A stretch of 64,000 bases of DNA, from the NCBI RefSeq assembly GCF_003352915.1, contig NZ_CP022314.1:4194057-4258056 (forward strand). The letters are read 5' to 3'. This DNA comes from Arthrobacter sp. PM3. Lineage in GTDB: Bacteria; Actinomycetota; Actinomycetes; Actinomycetales; Micrococcaceae. Positions 53,536 through 62,448 of this stretch are shown in pieces. The first letter of the stretch is position 1. Each line of letters begins with the position of its first letter. A model generated the notes under the pieces. It did no database searches. It saw only the letters and a list, made by a program, of their open reading frames with translations, and had not been told where the DNA came from. Made by a program: the position numbers and the translations under genes.

Positions 53536-56500
53536 TCAGTAACCTGCTTTCCCCGCACGCACAGCGGGCACACTTCCGGGAGCCGGCAGCCGTGGCCGCC
53601 GTGGCTTCCCTTGGACGGATCATGGCGGGCCTGGAAGGTCCGGCCGGCCATGAGGCGGGCGGCGTCACCGACCATCTCCAGCGCCCAGTTGTCCTGCGGA
53701 TCCAGGGGCGGCTGGGCCTGGATCCCCGGGCTCTTGGTGGTGGTGCCGAGCTGGGCCAGGACAGCCCCGCCCGGCAGCGGCGGCGGCCCGTCGTCCGGAC
53801 CGGCGAAGCCGCCGGCCAGCACGGCGGCCTGATAGGCGCCCAGCTGCGGGTGCCGCTCCAGCTCCGCCTTGCCGGGCTGGCGCTTGCCGGTCTTCAGGTC
53901 CACGATCACCAGCCGTCCCTCGGCATCGATCTCCAGCCTGTCCACCTGGCCGCGAAGCACGGCGGGCCGCGCCGGGCCTGTGGTGTCGCCGTCGCCGCCT
54001 GCTCCGCCGGCGGTGTCCGCGGGAAGGTCCGCCAGCTTGACCTCGAAGTCCTGCTCGATGCCGACCAGGCTCCGGCCTTCGCTGCGCATCACGAGGACAT
54101 ACTGGGCGAGCTTGCGGACCATGGCTTCGGCCCGTTGGAAGTCCAATTTGCCTTCCCAGTTGTCCTTCATCCCGAGCGTGGGCCAGCGCCGGACGAGTTC
54201 GGCGACGTATTCGCTGCCCGAGGCGTCCGGGAGGTCCTGCGCAATCGCGTGGACCAGGGTGCCCAGGCTGCGGGCGAAATCCGTGGCGGCTTCGCCGCCC
54301 GCGGCCTGGACGAACCAGTCCAGCGGCGACTTCTGCACGGTTTCGACCTTGGACGGCGACACGAAGACCGTGCTGCCGGCCGGGACGACCGGCTCCCCGG
54401 ACGAGAGCCCGGCCAGTCCCCACCAGCTCTCCGGGTGGGCGCCGGGAACCGGGGGTTGCGCCCCGGCCAGTCCGCCCAGCACGGCCGCTGCCTCGGCCGA
54501 CTCGGCCCCGGCGGGGTCAAGCTGGGCGTACTGGCGCAGTTCCGCGACCAGCGCCCGGAGTGTCAGCGGGCGCTCGACCGGGGTGAAGCCCCGGCGCTCC
54601 TGCCCCGGGAGCAGCGGCGCCACGTAGTCCAGGAAGGAGGACGGCTGCTCGTCCTCCGAGGACACGGCCGTGCAGATCAGCACCTCGCGGGCGCGGGACA
54701 CCGCGGTGGAAAAGCTCCGGAGTTCGTCGTAGCGGATTTCACGCAGCCGGCTGAGTGGATCCAGCTGCAGGGCGTACTCCACGCCGTGTTCGACGGCGTC
54801 GGCGAACAGGGTGCTGCCGAGCAGCTCGCCGCGCAGCCGGGTGTTGGGCCATACGCCTTCCTGGAGCCCGGCCACGATCACGACTGGCCATTCCCGGCCG
54901 GCGGCGCTGGCCGGCGTCATGAGTTCCACCGCGTCTTCCACCTGCGCCCGGGCGGCCAGGGTGTCCATGGGGAGTTCCTGGCTCAGCAGGTACTCCAGGA
55001 ACTGCTCCGGCCCGGAGCCCGGCAGCTGGTCCACAAACCGCTCCGCCGTATGGAACAAGGCCATCATGGCGTCGAGGTCGCGGTCGGCCCGGGCACCGGC
55101 AGCGCCTCCGGCCAGGGCAGCGTCGGTCCAGCGTCCGGCGAGCCCGGTGGAGTGCCAGAGCGCCCAAAGGACCGTTTCCGCGTTGCTGCCGGGGGCTCCG
55201 GCAGCGTCCCGTCCGGCGCCGATCATCCGCGCGATCCGGCGGGCCGACTGCCCCTCGATGCCCAGCGTGGCCAGGGCGCCGGGCTCCAGCAGGGCCTCGA
55301 CCAGGAGGGTGTCGCTGGTGCGTCCGCCGCCGCCCAGGAGCTCCTCCCGGCGGAGCGACTGCCGCAGCCGCCTCAGTTCGATCGAGGTGGCGCCGCCGAT
55401 CCGGGACGTCAGCAAGGACACGGCCGCTTCCGGTGTGAGCGCGGCCGGGTCCAGGGCAACGGCAAAGGCGTCGAGCAGGGGCCGGACGGCGACCTCGTCC
55501 CGGACGGCCGATTCGGCCACGGGAATCCGGACCGGGATCCCCTGGCCGGCGAGGTATCGCTGCAGCTGGCTGAGCTGGCCGCCGTTGCGCACGATCACGG
55601 CAATGTCCCCGAGGTCCCGGTCGTCGTTGAGCTGTGCTTCGAGGATCCGCTGCGCCACGTACCGCAGTTCGTGGACCGGGGACGGCAGCAGGTGCGCCTC
55701 GACGGTCCCTTGTCGGGCGCTGCCGGCGCCGGGATCCCCTTCCGGCTCCGCGGGTTGGCCGGGTTGTTCGAGGCGTCGGGCGGACTGGCCGCCGGAGCGC
55801 CGGGCAATGCGCCCTGCCACCGACAGCCACGCCCCGGCCACCTCGGGAGCCTGCCGGTGCGCGGTCCCGAGCGGCCGTTCCAGGATCATTCCGTCCGCAG
55901 CCAGCAGGCGGGGAAGTTCCGCCACGAGATCCGGCCGGGCTCCGCGGAAGCCCTGGACGACGGTGTCCGGGGAGGCGGTGATGATGGCATCCTTGCCGGC
56001 GGCGACGTCAGCCAGCAGTTCGAAGACCGCAGGGTTGGCCTCCTGAATGTCGTCCACGAGGATCAGCTGCAGGCGGTCGCGCTCGGCGGCGAGGAAATCC
56101 GGGGCGTCCTGGAAGATCTGGCGCGCGGCGGTGATGATGCCGGCGGGGTCGAAGGCCTCGGGCATGCGCAGGTCCAGGACGTCGCGGTATTCGGAGTACA
56201 GGGCGGCTGCCGGGATCCAGTCGGACCGGTTGCACCGCCGGGCCAGTGCCACGAGGTCCTCGGCCGTCCGCCCGGATTCGATGATCCGGTCAAACAGCTG
56301 GCGTACCTCCTGGCGGAACCCGCGGGTCTGCAGGGCGGCGCCCAGGTCCTCCGGCCAGGGCAGTTCGAGCCCGGGCAGGGCATGGCCCTCGAGCAGTTCC
56401 TTGATGATGAGGTCCTGTTCCGGGCCGGAGAGCAGCTTGGGCGGGCGGGGCAGCGGCAGGATCCCTTCCGCTTTGGCCCGGCGGATCAGGTCGAAGGCGT

Positions 56501-56894
56501 AGGAGGCCCAAGTGCGCGCCGGCGTCGTGCTCAGGCTGCGGTCCAGCCGGGCCGTGAAGCGGTCGCGGAGGGTGTCGGCGGCGAGCCGGCCGGGGGCCAG
56601 GATGAGCATCCGTTCCGGGTCCAGGCCGTCGCGCCGGGTGCGGTGGACGGCGGCTTCGACGAGGACGGTCGATTTGCCGGTGCCCGGTGCGCCGGGGACC
56701 AGGACGGGGCCGGAGCCTGCCGGGAGGTCGACGGCGGCGCGCTGGTCCGGTGAGAGCACCGGCACCGCGCCGTGGTGGGTCCGCGGCGGCAGCAGCCGAA
56801 GGCCGGCGCGCGGTCGCGGTGACTGCGTGCTGCGGTCTTGCACGCTGCCGTCTTGCGGGCTGCGGTCTTGCGGGCTGTGGCTGGGGGTACTCAC
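53532..56894 (-). CDS. adnA: Helicase-nuclease subunit AdnA (PD-(D/E)xK)
   Basis: A 1120-residue partner of AdnB. Walker A is PGAPGTGKSTVLVEAA near residue 70. LVDDIQEANPAVFELLADVA is motif II, with D-D in place of the usual D-E. The C-terminal nuclease carries LRGQVDRLEIDAEGRLVIVDLKTGKRQP with the catalytic D-x-K. The final residues CRLPEVCPLCVRGK hold three cysteines in a CX5CX2C pattern. In the AdnAB dimer AdnA supplies a nuclease while AdnB is the main motor, from published mycobacterial work. It overlaps the upstream alkyltransferase-like gene by 4 bases. The first 40 residues contain a repeated QDRSPQDGS-type stretch. Confidence 0.92.
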   Translation of the reverse strand: MSTPSHSPQDRSPQDGSVQDRSTQSPRPRAGLRLLPPRTHHGAVPVLSPDQRAAVDLPAGSGPVLVPGAPGTGKSTVLVEAAVHRTRRDGLDPERMLILAPGRLAADTLRDRFTARLDRSLSTTPARTWASYAFDLIRRAKAEGILPLPRPPKLLSGPEQDLIIKELLEGHALPGLELPWPEDLGAALQTRGFRQEVRQLFDRIIESGRTAEDLVALARRCNRSDWIPAAALYSEYRDVLDLRMPEAFDPAGIITAARQIFQDAPDFLAAERDRLQLILVDDIQEANPAVFELLADVAAGKDAIITASPDTVVQGFRGARPDLVAELPRLLAADGMILERPLGTAHRQAPEVAGAWLSVAGRIARRSGGQSARRLEQPGQPAEPEGDPGAGSARQGTVEAHLLPSPVHELRYVAQRILEAQLNDDRDLGDIAVIVRNGGQLSQLQRYLAGQGIPVRIPVAESAVRDEVAVRPLLDAFAVALDPAALTPEAAVSLLTSRIGGATSIELRRLRQSLRREELLGGGGRTSDTLLVEALLEPGALATLGIEGQSARRIARMIGAGRDAAGAPGSNAETVLWALWHSTGLAGRWTDAALAGGAAGARADRDLDAMMALFHTAERFVDQLPGSGPEQFLEYLLSQELPMDTLAARAQVEDAVELMTPASAAGREWPVVIVAGLQEGVWPNTRLRGELLGSTLFADAVEHGVEYALQLDPLSRLREIRYDELRSFSTAVSRAREVLICTAVSSEDEQPSSFLDYVAPLLPGQERRGFTPVERPLTLRALVAELRQYAQLDPAGAESAEAAAVLGGLAGAQPPVPGAHPESWWGLAGLSSGEPVVPAGSTVFVSPSKVETVQKSPLDWFVQAAGGEAATDFARSLGTLVHAIAQDLPDASGSEYVAELVRRWPTLGMKDNWEGKLDFQRAEAMVRKLAQYVLVMRSEGRSLVGIEQDFEVKLADLPADTAGGAGGDGDTTGPARPAVLRGQVDRLEIDAEGRLVIVDLKTGKRQPGKAELERHPQLGAYQAAVLAGGFAGPDDGPPPLPGGAVLAQLGTTTKSPGIQAQPPLDPQDNWALEMVGDAARLMAGRTFQARHDPSKGSHGGHGCRLPEVCPLCVRGKQVTE

Positions 56895-57307
56895 ACAGTC
56901 ATTTCATCATCGGGTACCGACAATCGATGCAACTGCCGGTCGAGCCGTTCAGCGATGACGTCGATCCGGTCGAATTCGGCGTCCGTGGGCGCCCACCGGC
57001 CGGCGGCCAGATCCACGCGCCAGCGCCCCTCGCCGGTCCGGCGATAGTCAGTGTAGTTGCCCAGCAGCGGTGTCCCCTCGGCCAGGTAGAGCTCCAGCGC
57101 CTCGCGCTCGTGGCCGGGCGGTGCGTCCCCGCTGGACTTCAGGACACGCCACCAGGGCACGCCGCTGCCATGGTGGCTCATGACGGAGCCGACCTGCCGG
57201 GGGCCGCCGGAACCGAGCAGTTCGGCGACATCGCCGTAGGCCACCGCCGCACCGGCGGGGATCAACGCCACCAGGTCCAGCACCGCCTCGACATACTCCG
57301 TCCGCAT
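56891..57307 (-). CDS. Alkyltransferase-like protein (MGMT family, no active cysteine)
   Basis: A 138-residue protein with the MGMT DNA-binding fold: VAYGDVAELLGSGGPRQVGSVM is the helix-turn-helix with its arginine finger. The active site that reads PCHRV in methyltransferases is PWWRV here, so the protein cannot accept alkyl groups. Such alkyltransferase-like proteins flag O6-alkylguanine for nucleotide excision repair. The ATG at 57307 was preferred over a TTG one codon upstream. Its stop overlaps the adnA start (ATGA), making it the first gene of a repair operon with adnA and adnB. Confidence 0.9.
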   Translation of the reverse strand: MRTEYVEAVLDLVALIPAGAAVAYGDVAELLGSGGPRQVGSVMSHHGSGVPWWRVLKSSGDAPPGHEREALELYLAEGTPLLGNYTDYRRTGEGRWRVDLAAGRWAPTDAEFDRIDVIAERLDRQLHRLSVPDDEMTV

Positions 57308-57406
57308 CAATCCAGCCTAACGTTTCCGCGGGCTCAGACACGCCGCCCGGGCGGCGCGCCCGGGCGGCGGTCAAGAAGTGTCGGAGGCAGCAGGTAGCGT
57401 TGAAGC

Positions 57407-58117
57407 ATGAGCACTTGGAACAGCCTTCCCCGCGCAGCTTTCGACCTCGAAACGACGGGCCGCAACTCCCGCTCGGCGCGGATTGTCACGGCGTCGGTCA
57501 CGGTTGTGGATGCCGCCGGCGAGGTCGTCAAGGAACACGAGTGGCTCGCCGACCCGGGGGTCGAGATTCCCGCCGAGGCCAGCGAGGTCCACGGGATCAC
57601 CACGGAGAAGGCCCGCAGCGAGGGCCGGCCCGCCGCCGAGGTGACGCGCGAACTCGCCGCCGTGCTCCAGGAGCTCTTCGACACCGGCGTGCCGGTCATC
57701 GCCTTCAATGCCAGCTACGACTTCACGGTGCTCGCGGCCGAGTCGGCCCGCTACGGAGTTCCTCAGCTGAGCCGGTTCCCCGTCCTGGACCCCTACATCA
57801 TGAACAAGCAGGTGGACCGGTACCGCAAAGGCAAGCGCACCCTGACGGCTCTGTGCGAGGAATACGGCGTCAGCCTGGACAACGCCCACACCTCGGCCGC
57901 CGACGCCCTGGCCACCTTGCGCATGCTCGATGCCATGGCCGGGAAATTCCCCAAGCTGAGGATGCCCGCAGGCAACCTGCACCAGCTCCAGGTCGAATGG
58001 GCCTCCGCCCAGGCGGCGGATTTCCAGAGCTACCTGCGCAAGACCAAACCGGCCGCCGTGATTGAGGGCGACTGGCCCGTCCTGCCCCCGGAGGACGCCG
58101 GCCGGGGCGAGTTCTGA
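57407..58117 (+). CDS. DEDDh 3'-5' exonuclease (DnaQ-like)
   Basis: A 236-residue exonuclease of the DNA polymerase III epsilon type. Catalytic acids are D13 and E15 in FDLETTG, then the aspartate of AFNASYDFTVL, and H and D of HTSAADALATL. No other domain is attached, so it is a free-standing exonuclease for DNA repair or RNA/DNA trimming rather than the holoenzyme proofreader. It starts at ATG 57407, facing the alkyltransferase-like gene across about 100 bases. Confidence 0.9.
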   Translation: MSTWNSLPRAAFDLETTGRNSRSARIVTASVTVVDAAGEVVKEHEWLADPGVEIPAEASEVHGITTEKARSEGRPAAEVTRELAAVLQELFDTGVPVIAFNASYDFTVLAAESARYGVPQLSRFPVLDPYIMNKQVDRYRKGKRTLTALCEEYGVSLDNAHTSAADALATLRMLDAMAGKFPKLRMPAGNLHQLQVEWASAQAADFQSYLRKTKPAAVIEGDWPVLPPEDAGRGEF

Positions 58118-58498
58118 ACGGCAAATCCCGGCCGCGGGACGTCTTAATAAGCAACCTTCGCCCGCACGGGCGTCACAACTAGACCGCCGTGGCGCGCAAT
58201 TCCAGCTATTGAGACCGAACTCACACGCCCGGCGGCGCCCCGCCGGCGGAAGCCGCCGCGCCGAAGATTCCGCCCGGCCCGGCCCGGGCTGTCCGGAGCG
58301 ATGAGCATCAGCCATGATCCTGAAGATGCTTCGCGCCCAGCATCTCTTGCCTCCGAATAATTCGGATTGAATCCGCGTCCGCGTCCGGTGACACAATTAT
58401 CTTTCGCAGCTTGCCCGCCGTCCGGCGCCCGAGCTCGCTGCCGGGGCCCCTTCGAGTCCCCCGCGAACCACTGAACTTCAGACGAAAGTGACTGCGTT
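58118..58498 (+). other. Intergenic region before the amino-acid ABC operon
   Basis: These 381 bases hold no convincing gene. Near the middle are two adjoining palindromes, CCGAA-TAA-TTCGG (58353-58365) and GGATT-G-AATCC (58364-58374), in a locally A/T-rich stretch. The transporter promoter probably lies between there and about 58410. The ribosome-binding site before 58499 is weak (GACGAAAGTGA). Confidence 0.6.
58353..58374. promoter_or_regulatory. Overlapping palindromes upstream of the amino-acid ABC operon
   Basis: Two inverted repeats share two bases: CCGAA-TAA-TTCGG and GGATT-G-AATCC. They lie about 125 bases before the binding-protein start. Their symmetry and A/T content suggest a repressor or nitrogen-regulator site; the protein is unknown. 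Confidence 0.4.
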
Positions 58499-59434
58499 AT
58501 GAAAAGCAAAGCCTTGAAGTGGCTGACAACCGTTCCCGTGGCGATAGCCGTGGCCGTCTCCCTGGCGGCGTGCGGCGGCGGCTCGGCGCAGTCAACCGCG
58601 TCACCGACGGATGCGCTCCAGGGCAGCGACCAGACGTCCCTGGACAAGTACACGACCAAGGACGTCACCCCGCTGGACAAGATTGACAAGTCCAAGCTCG
58701 GTCTCCTGACCGAGGGAACCCTCACCGTGGGCACACTCTCGGATGCCCCGCCGAACATTTTCATCGACAAGTCCGGCAAGTTCACCGGCTACGACAACGA
58801 GCTCCTGCGCGCCATCGCGGACAAGCTGGGCCTCAAGGTCGAATTCAAGTCGACCTCCTTCTCCTCGCTGCTCGCGCAGGTCGCCAACAAGCAGTTCGAC
58901 CTCGGATCGTCCTCGATTTCCACCACCGACGCCCGCCGCAAGACCGTCGGCTTCACCAACGGCTACGACTTCGGCTACATGGCCGTCGTCGCCAAGAAGG
59001 ACGCCAAGATCAAGGGCTTCAAGGACCTGACCAAGGACACCCGGATCGCCGTCGTCCAGGGCACCGTGCAGGACGACTACGTCACGAACACCCTTCAGAT
59101 CGAGCCGGTCCGCTTCGAGGACTACAACACCGCTTACGCCAACGTGAAGAACGGTCAGGTTGACGCCTGGGTGGCACCGTCCCAGCAGGCCACCGGCCAG
59201 GTCAAGGAAGGCGACGGCACCGTCATCGCCGAGTCGGTTGTGAACACCCAGAACTTCACCGCCTACGCCGTGAACAAGGACAACCAGCCGCTTATCGACG
59301 CGCTGAACTCCGGCCTGGACGCCGTGATTGCAGACGGCACCTGGTCCAAGCTGACCAAGGAATGGTACCCGGACCGCGAGACCCCGGCCACGTGGTCCCC
59401 GGGATCCAAGGCTGTCACCGTTCCGAAGTCCTAG
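58499..59434 (+). CDS. Polar amino-acid ABC transporter substrate-binding lipoprotein (family 3)
   Basis: A 311-residue family 3 solute-binding protein. The signal peptide starts MKSKALKW and ends at lipobox LAAC near residue 25. LTVGTLSDAPPNIFID and FTGYDNELLRAIADKLG are the ligand-domain hallmarks, and RIAVVQGTVQDDYV and the NGQVDAWVAP segment form the second lobe. It lies ahead of the matching permease and ATPase. The usual charged-ligand residues cannot be assigned, so the amino acid is open. Confidence 0.93.
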   Translation: MKSKALKWLTTVPVAIAVAVSLAACGGGSAQSTASPTDALQGSDQTSLDKYTTKDVTPLDKIDKSKLGLLTEGTLTVGTLSDAPPNIFIDKSGKFTGYDNELLRAIADKLGLKVEFKSTSFSSLLAQVANKQFDLGSSSISTTDARRKTVGFTNGYDFGYMAVVAKKDAKIKGFKDLTKDTRIAVVQGTVQDDYVTNTLQIEPVRFEDYNTAYANVKNGQVDAWVAPSQQATGQVKEGDGTVIAESVVNTQNFTAYAVNKDNQPLIDALNSGLDAVIADGTWSKLTKEWYPDRETPATWSPGSKAVTVPKS

Positions 59435-59447
59435 GGAGTCCTAGTCC

Positions 59448-60212
59448 GTGGATGCACTCGATCAACTCGTAAAGACCTTCTTTGACTGGGAGGCGATGGC
59501 GGCCGTCCTACCGAACATGATCATGGTCGGCCTGCCCAATACCCTGATTCTGGCGGTTTCATCGGGCGTGCTCGGGTGCATCCTGGGCATGGTCCTGGCC
59601 ATCATGGGCACGTCCCGCCGGACCCCGCTGCGCTGGCTTTCCCGGATTTACACGGATGTTTTCCGCGGCGTCCCCGCCATTGTGGTGATTCTCCTCATCG
59701 GCATCGGGCTCGGCCCCGTGTTCCGGGAACTGACCGGCTCCACCAATCCGTTCCCGCTCGGCATCCTCGCCCTTACGCTCATGGCGGCGGCCTACATCGG
59801 CGAGATCTTCCGATCCGGCATCCAGAGCGTGGAAAAGGGCCAGCTGGAGGCCTCCCGGGCACTGGGCTTCAGCTACGGCTCGTCCATGCGCCTCGTGGTG
59901 ATTCCGCAGGGCATCCGCCGGGTGCTCCCGGCCCTGGTGAACCAGTTCATCTCGCTGATCAAGGACTCGTCTCTGATCTACCTGCTGGGCCTGCTCGCCA
60001 GCCAGCGCGAGATCTTCCGCATCGGTAACGACGCCGCCGCCAACACCGGGAACCTTTCGCCGCTCATTGCGGCGGCCGTGATGTACCTGATCCTGACCGT
60101 TCCGCTCACGCACCTGGTCAACTACATCGACAACCGCCTGCGCACCGGCCGTCCGGAAAAACGGCAACCGGACGACGCCGCAGCCCTGATCGGGAAGGGA
60201 GCACAGCCATGA
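59448..60212 (+). CDS. Polar amino-acid ABC transporter permease
   Basis: A 254-residue permease of the HisM/GlnP type, starting at GTG 59448. Five or so membrane helices are visible from residue 20 on. [21 protein letters not shown] and the coupling loop [21 protein letters not shown] with [20 protein letters not shown] match the family. It probably works as a homodimer, since no second permease gene is present. It ends with a 4-base overlap with the ATPase start. Confidence 0.94.
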   Translation: MDALDQLVKTFFDWEAMAAVLPNMIMVGLPNTLILAVSSGVLGCILGMVLAIMGTSRRTPLRWLSRIYTDVFRGVPAIVVILLIGIGLGPVFRELTGSTNPFPLGILALTLMAAAYIGEIFRSGIQSVEKGQLEASRALGFSYGSSMRLVVIPQGIRRVLPALVNQFISLIKDSSLIYLLGLLASQREIFRIGNDAAANTGNLSPLIAAAVMYLILTVPLTHLVNYIDNRLRTGRPEKRQPDDAAALIGKGAQP

Positions 60213-60946
60213 GCGACTTCGCCTCCGGCTCGCTGACCGGCAAGAACCTGCACCTGTCCTTCGGCTCGAACCATGTCCTGCGCGGCATCGACCTGCACGT
60301 CGAGAAGGGCACCACCGCCTCGGTGATCGGCCCCTCCGGGTCGGGCAAGTCCACGCTGCTGCGGGTCATGAACCGCCTGATCGAACCGGACCAGGGCGAC
60401 ATCCTGCTCGACGGCCGGTCCGTCCTGAAGGACAACCCGGACGAGCTCCGGCAGCGGATCGGCATGGTGTTCCAGCAGTTCAACCTGTTCCCGCACAAGA
60501 CCGTGGTGGACAACGTCTCGCTGGCGCTGCGGAAGCTGCGAAAGCTCCCCGCCGAGCAGGCGCGCGCCGAGGCGCTCGAACAGCTGGACCTCGTGGGCCT
60601 CAAGCACAAGGCCGACGCGCGCCCTGCCAACCTCTCCGGCGGGCAGCAACAGCGCGTCGCCATTGCCCGCGCCCTGGCCATGAAGCCGGAGGTGATGTTC
60701 TTCGACGAGGCCACCTCCGCGCTCGACCCGGAGCTTGTCAAGGGCGTCCTGGCGCTGATGACCGACCTCGCCAAGGGCGGCATGACCATGGTGGTGGTGA
60801 CGCACGAGATGGGATTCTCCCGCAACGTCTCGGACACCGTCACGTTCATGGACGGCGGCGTCGTGGTGGAATCCGGCCCGCCGGAGCAGATCTTCACCAA
60901 CCCGCAGACCGAGCGGCTGCAGGGTTTCCTCTCCGACGTGCTGTAG
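60209..60946 (+). CDS. Polar amino-acid ABC transporter ATPase (GlnQ type)
   Basis: A 245-residue ABC ATPase. Walker A is [16 protein letters not shown] near residue 45, with Q-loop [14 protein letters not shown], signature [16 protein letters not shown] and Walker [14 protein letters not shown]. The switch histidine is in [19 protein letters not shown] is typical of amino-acid importers. It is the last gene of the three-gene operon and is followed by a perfect hairpin. Confidence 0.95.
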   Translation: MSDFASGSLTGKNLHLSFGSNHVLRGIDLHVEKGTTASVIGPSGSGKSTLLRVMNRLIEPDQGDILLDGRSVLKDNPDELRQRIGMVFQQFNLFPHKTVVDNVSLALRKLRKLPAEQARAEALEQLDLVGLKHKADARPANLSGGQQQRVAIARALAMKPEVMFFDEATSALDPELVKGVLALMTDLAKGGMTMVVVTHEMGFSRNVSDTVTFMDGGVVVESGPPEQIFTNPQTERLQGFLSDVL

Positions 60947-60993
60947 GACTGCCGGCCGCGCCGGCCCGGCGCCAAGAGCAGCGACAGCAGCGC

Positions 60994-61035
60994 AAACACT
61001 GATGGCACCCGCCGCGGCGGGTGCCATCAGTGTTT
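60994..61035. terminator. Perfect bidirectional terminator between ABC operon and hemL
   Basis: A fully symmetric 42-base palindrome (60994-61013 with 61016-61035). AAA at one end and TTT at the other give short T-runs on both strands. It lies between converging genes, 13 bases from the hemL stop. Confidence 0.9.
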
Positions 61036-61047
61036 AATCAGACGTGC

Positions 61048-62379
61048 TCAGGCCTTGGCTGCTGCCGCCGCCTTGGCCGCGGCCGGCAGGGCGTCGAAGA
61101 TCCGGTTCATCGCGGCGTCGTCGTGCGCGGCGGAGAGGAACCAGGCTTCGAAGACCGATGGCGGGAGGTAGACCCCGGAGTCCAGCATGGAGTGGAAGAA
61201 CGGGGCGTAGCGGAACACGTCCTGGCCCTGGGCGTCGTCGTAGTTGTGGACGCCGCGCGCGCCCGTGCCGAACGCCACGGAGAACAGGTTGCCGGCGCGC
61301 TGGATCGAGTGGTCCACGCCGGCGGCATCGAGGGCGGAGGACAGCGCTGCGGACAGTTCCAGCGAGCGGGCGTCCACGAACGAGTAGACCTCCGGGGTGG
61401 CGTGCGTGAGCGTCGCGACACCGGCGGCCATCGCCACCGGGTTACCGGAGAGGGTGCCGGCCTGGTAGACGGGACCCACAGGAGCGAGGTAGTCCATGAC
61501 TTCGGCGCGGCCCCCGAGGGCCGCCGTCGGCATGCCGCCGCCGATCACCTTCCCGAACGTCAGCAGGTCCGGCGCCCAGGGGTCGGCGGCGTCGGCTGCC
61601 CCGCCGGTCAGGCCCCAGTAGCCGGAGTATCCGGTGCGGAACCCGGTGAGGACTTCGTCGAGGATGAGCAGTGCGCCGTGCTCGCGGGTGATCCGGGACA
61701 GGCCGGCGTTGAAGCCCTCCCCCGGGGTCACCACGCCCATGTTGGCCGGGGCGGCTTCGGTGATGACCGCGGCGATGCTGTCGCCGTGCTTCGCGAACGC
61801 GGCCTCGACGGCGGCGAGGTCGTTGTACGGGAGCACAAGCGTCTCCGCGGCGGTCGCGGCCGTGACACCGGCCGAGCCGGGCAGCGCCAGGGTCGCCAGG
61901 CCGGAGCCCGCGGCGGCGAGGAGGCCGTCGAGGTGGCCGTGGTAGCAGCCGGCGAACTTGATGACGAGGTTCCGGCCGGTGTAGCCGCGGGCCAGCCGGA
62001 TGGCGGTCATGGTGGCTTCGGTGCCGGTGGAGACCATCCGGACGCGTTCGGCGGCCGGGACGCGTTCCTTGACGATCGCGGCGAGGTTCGCCTCGTCCGG
62101 CGTGGACGCGCCGAAGGACAGGCCGCGGTCGACGGCGGCGTGCACGGCGGCGAGGACCTCCGGGTGGGCGTGTCCCAGCAGCGCCGGGCCCCAGGAACAG
62201 ACGAGGTCGACGTAGTCGGCGCCGTCGGCGTCGGTGAGGTAGGCGCCTTTGGCGGACACCATGAACCGCGGCGTCCCGCCGACCGACCCGAAGGCGCGCA
62301 CGGGTGAGTTCACGCCGCCGGGCATCAGCTGGCGGGCGCGGTCAAAGAGTTCCTCGTTGCGAGGCATGCTGGAAGTCAT
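61048..62379 (-). CDS. hemL: Glutamate-1-semialdehyde 2,1-aminomutase HemL
   Basis: A 443-residue PLP aminomutase that makes 5-aminolevulinate from glutamate-1-semialdehyde in the C5 route to haem. It begins [29 protein letters not shown]. The PLP lysine lies in [18 protein letters not shown], and the [12 protein letters not shown] segment precedes it. AGGAACC precedes the start. It is on the same strand as hemB with one oxidoreductase gene between, so the haem genes are probably transcribed together. Confidence 0.96.
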   Translation of the reverse strand: MTSSMPRNEELFDRARQLMPGGVNSPVRAFGSVGGTPRFMVSAKGAYLTDADGADYVDLVCSWGPALLGHAHPEVLAAVHAAVDRGLSFGASTPDEANLAAIVKERVPAAERVRMVSTGTEATMTAIRLARGYTGRNLVIKFAGCYHGHLDGLLAAAGSGLATLALPGSAGVTAATAAETLVLPYNDLAAVEAAFAKHGDSIAAVITEAAPANMGVVTPGEGFNAGLSRITREHGALLILDEVLTGFRTGYSGYWGLTGGAADAADPWAPDLLTFGKVIGGGMPTAALGGRAEVMDYLAPVGPVYQAGTLSGNPVAMAAGVATLTHATPEVYSFVDARSLELSAALSSALDAAGVDHSIQRAGNLFSVAFGTGARGVHNYDDAQGQDVFRYAPFFHSMLDSGVYLPPSVFEAWFLSAAHDDAAMNRIFDALPAAAKAAAAAKA

Positions 62380-62448
62380 GGTTCCTATTCTTTCAGTTCG
62401 CTGGCGGGGCGGTTCACGGCTGCCGCGGCGGGCAGTTCGCGGGCCGGG

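Noticed and set aside
53592..56753. Plus-strand open frame of more than 1000 codons opposite adnA
   Set aside because: Antisense to a helicase with intact motifs; no ribosome-binding site or recognisable domain.
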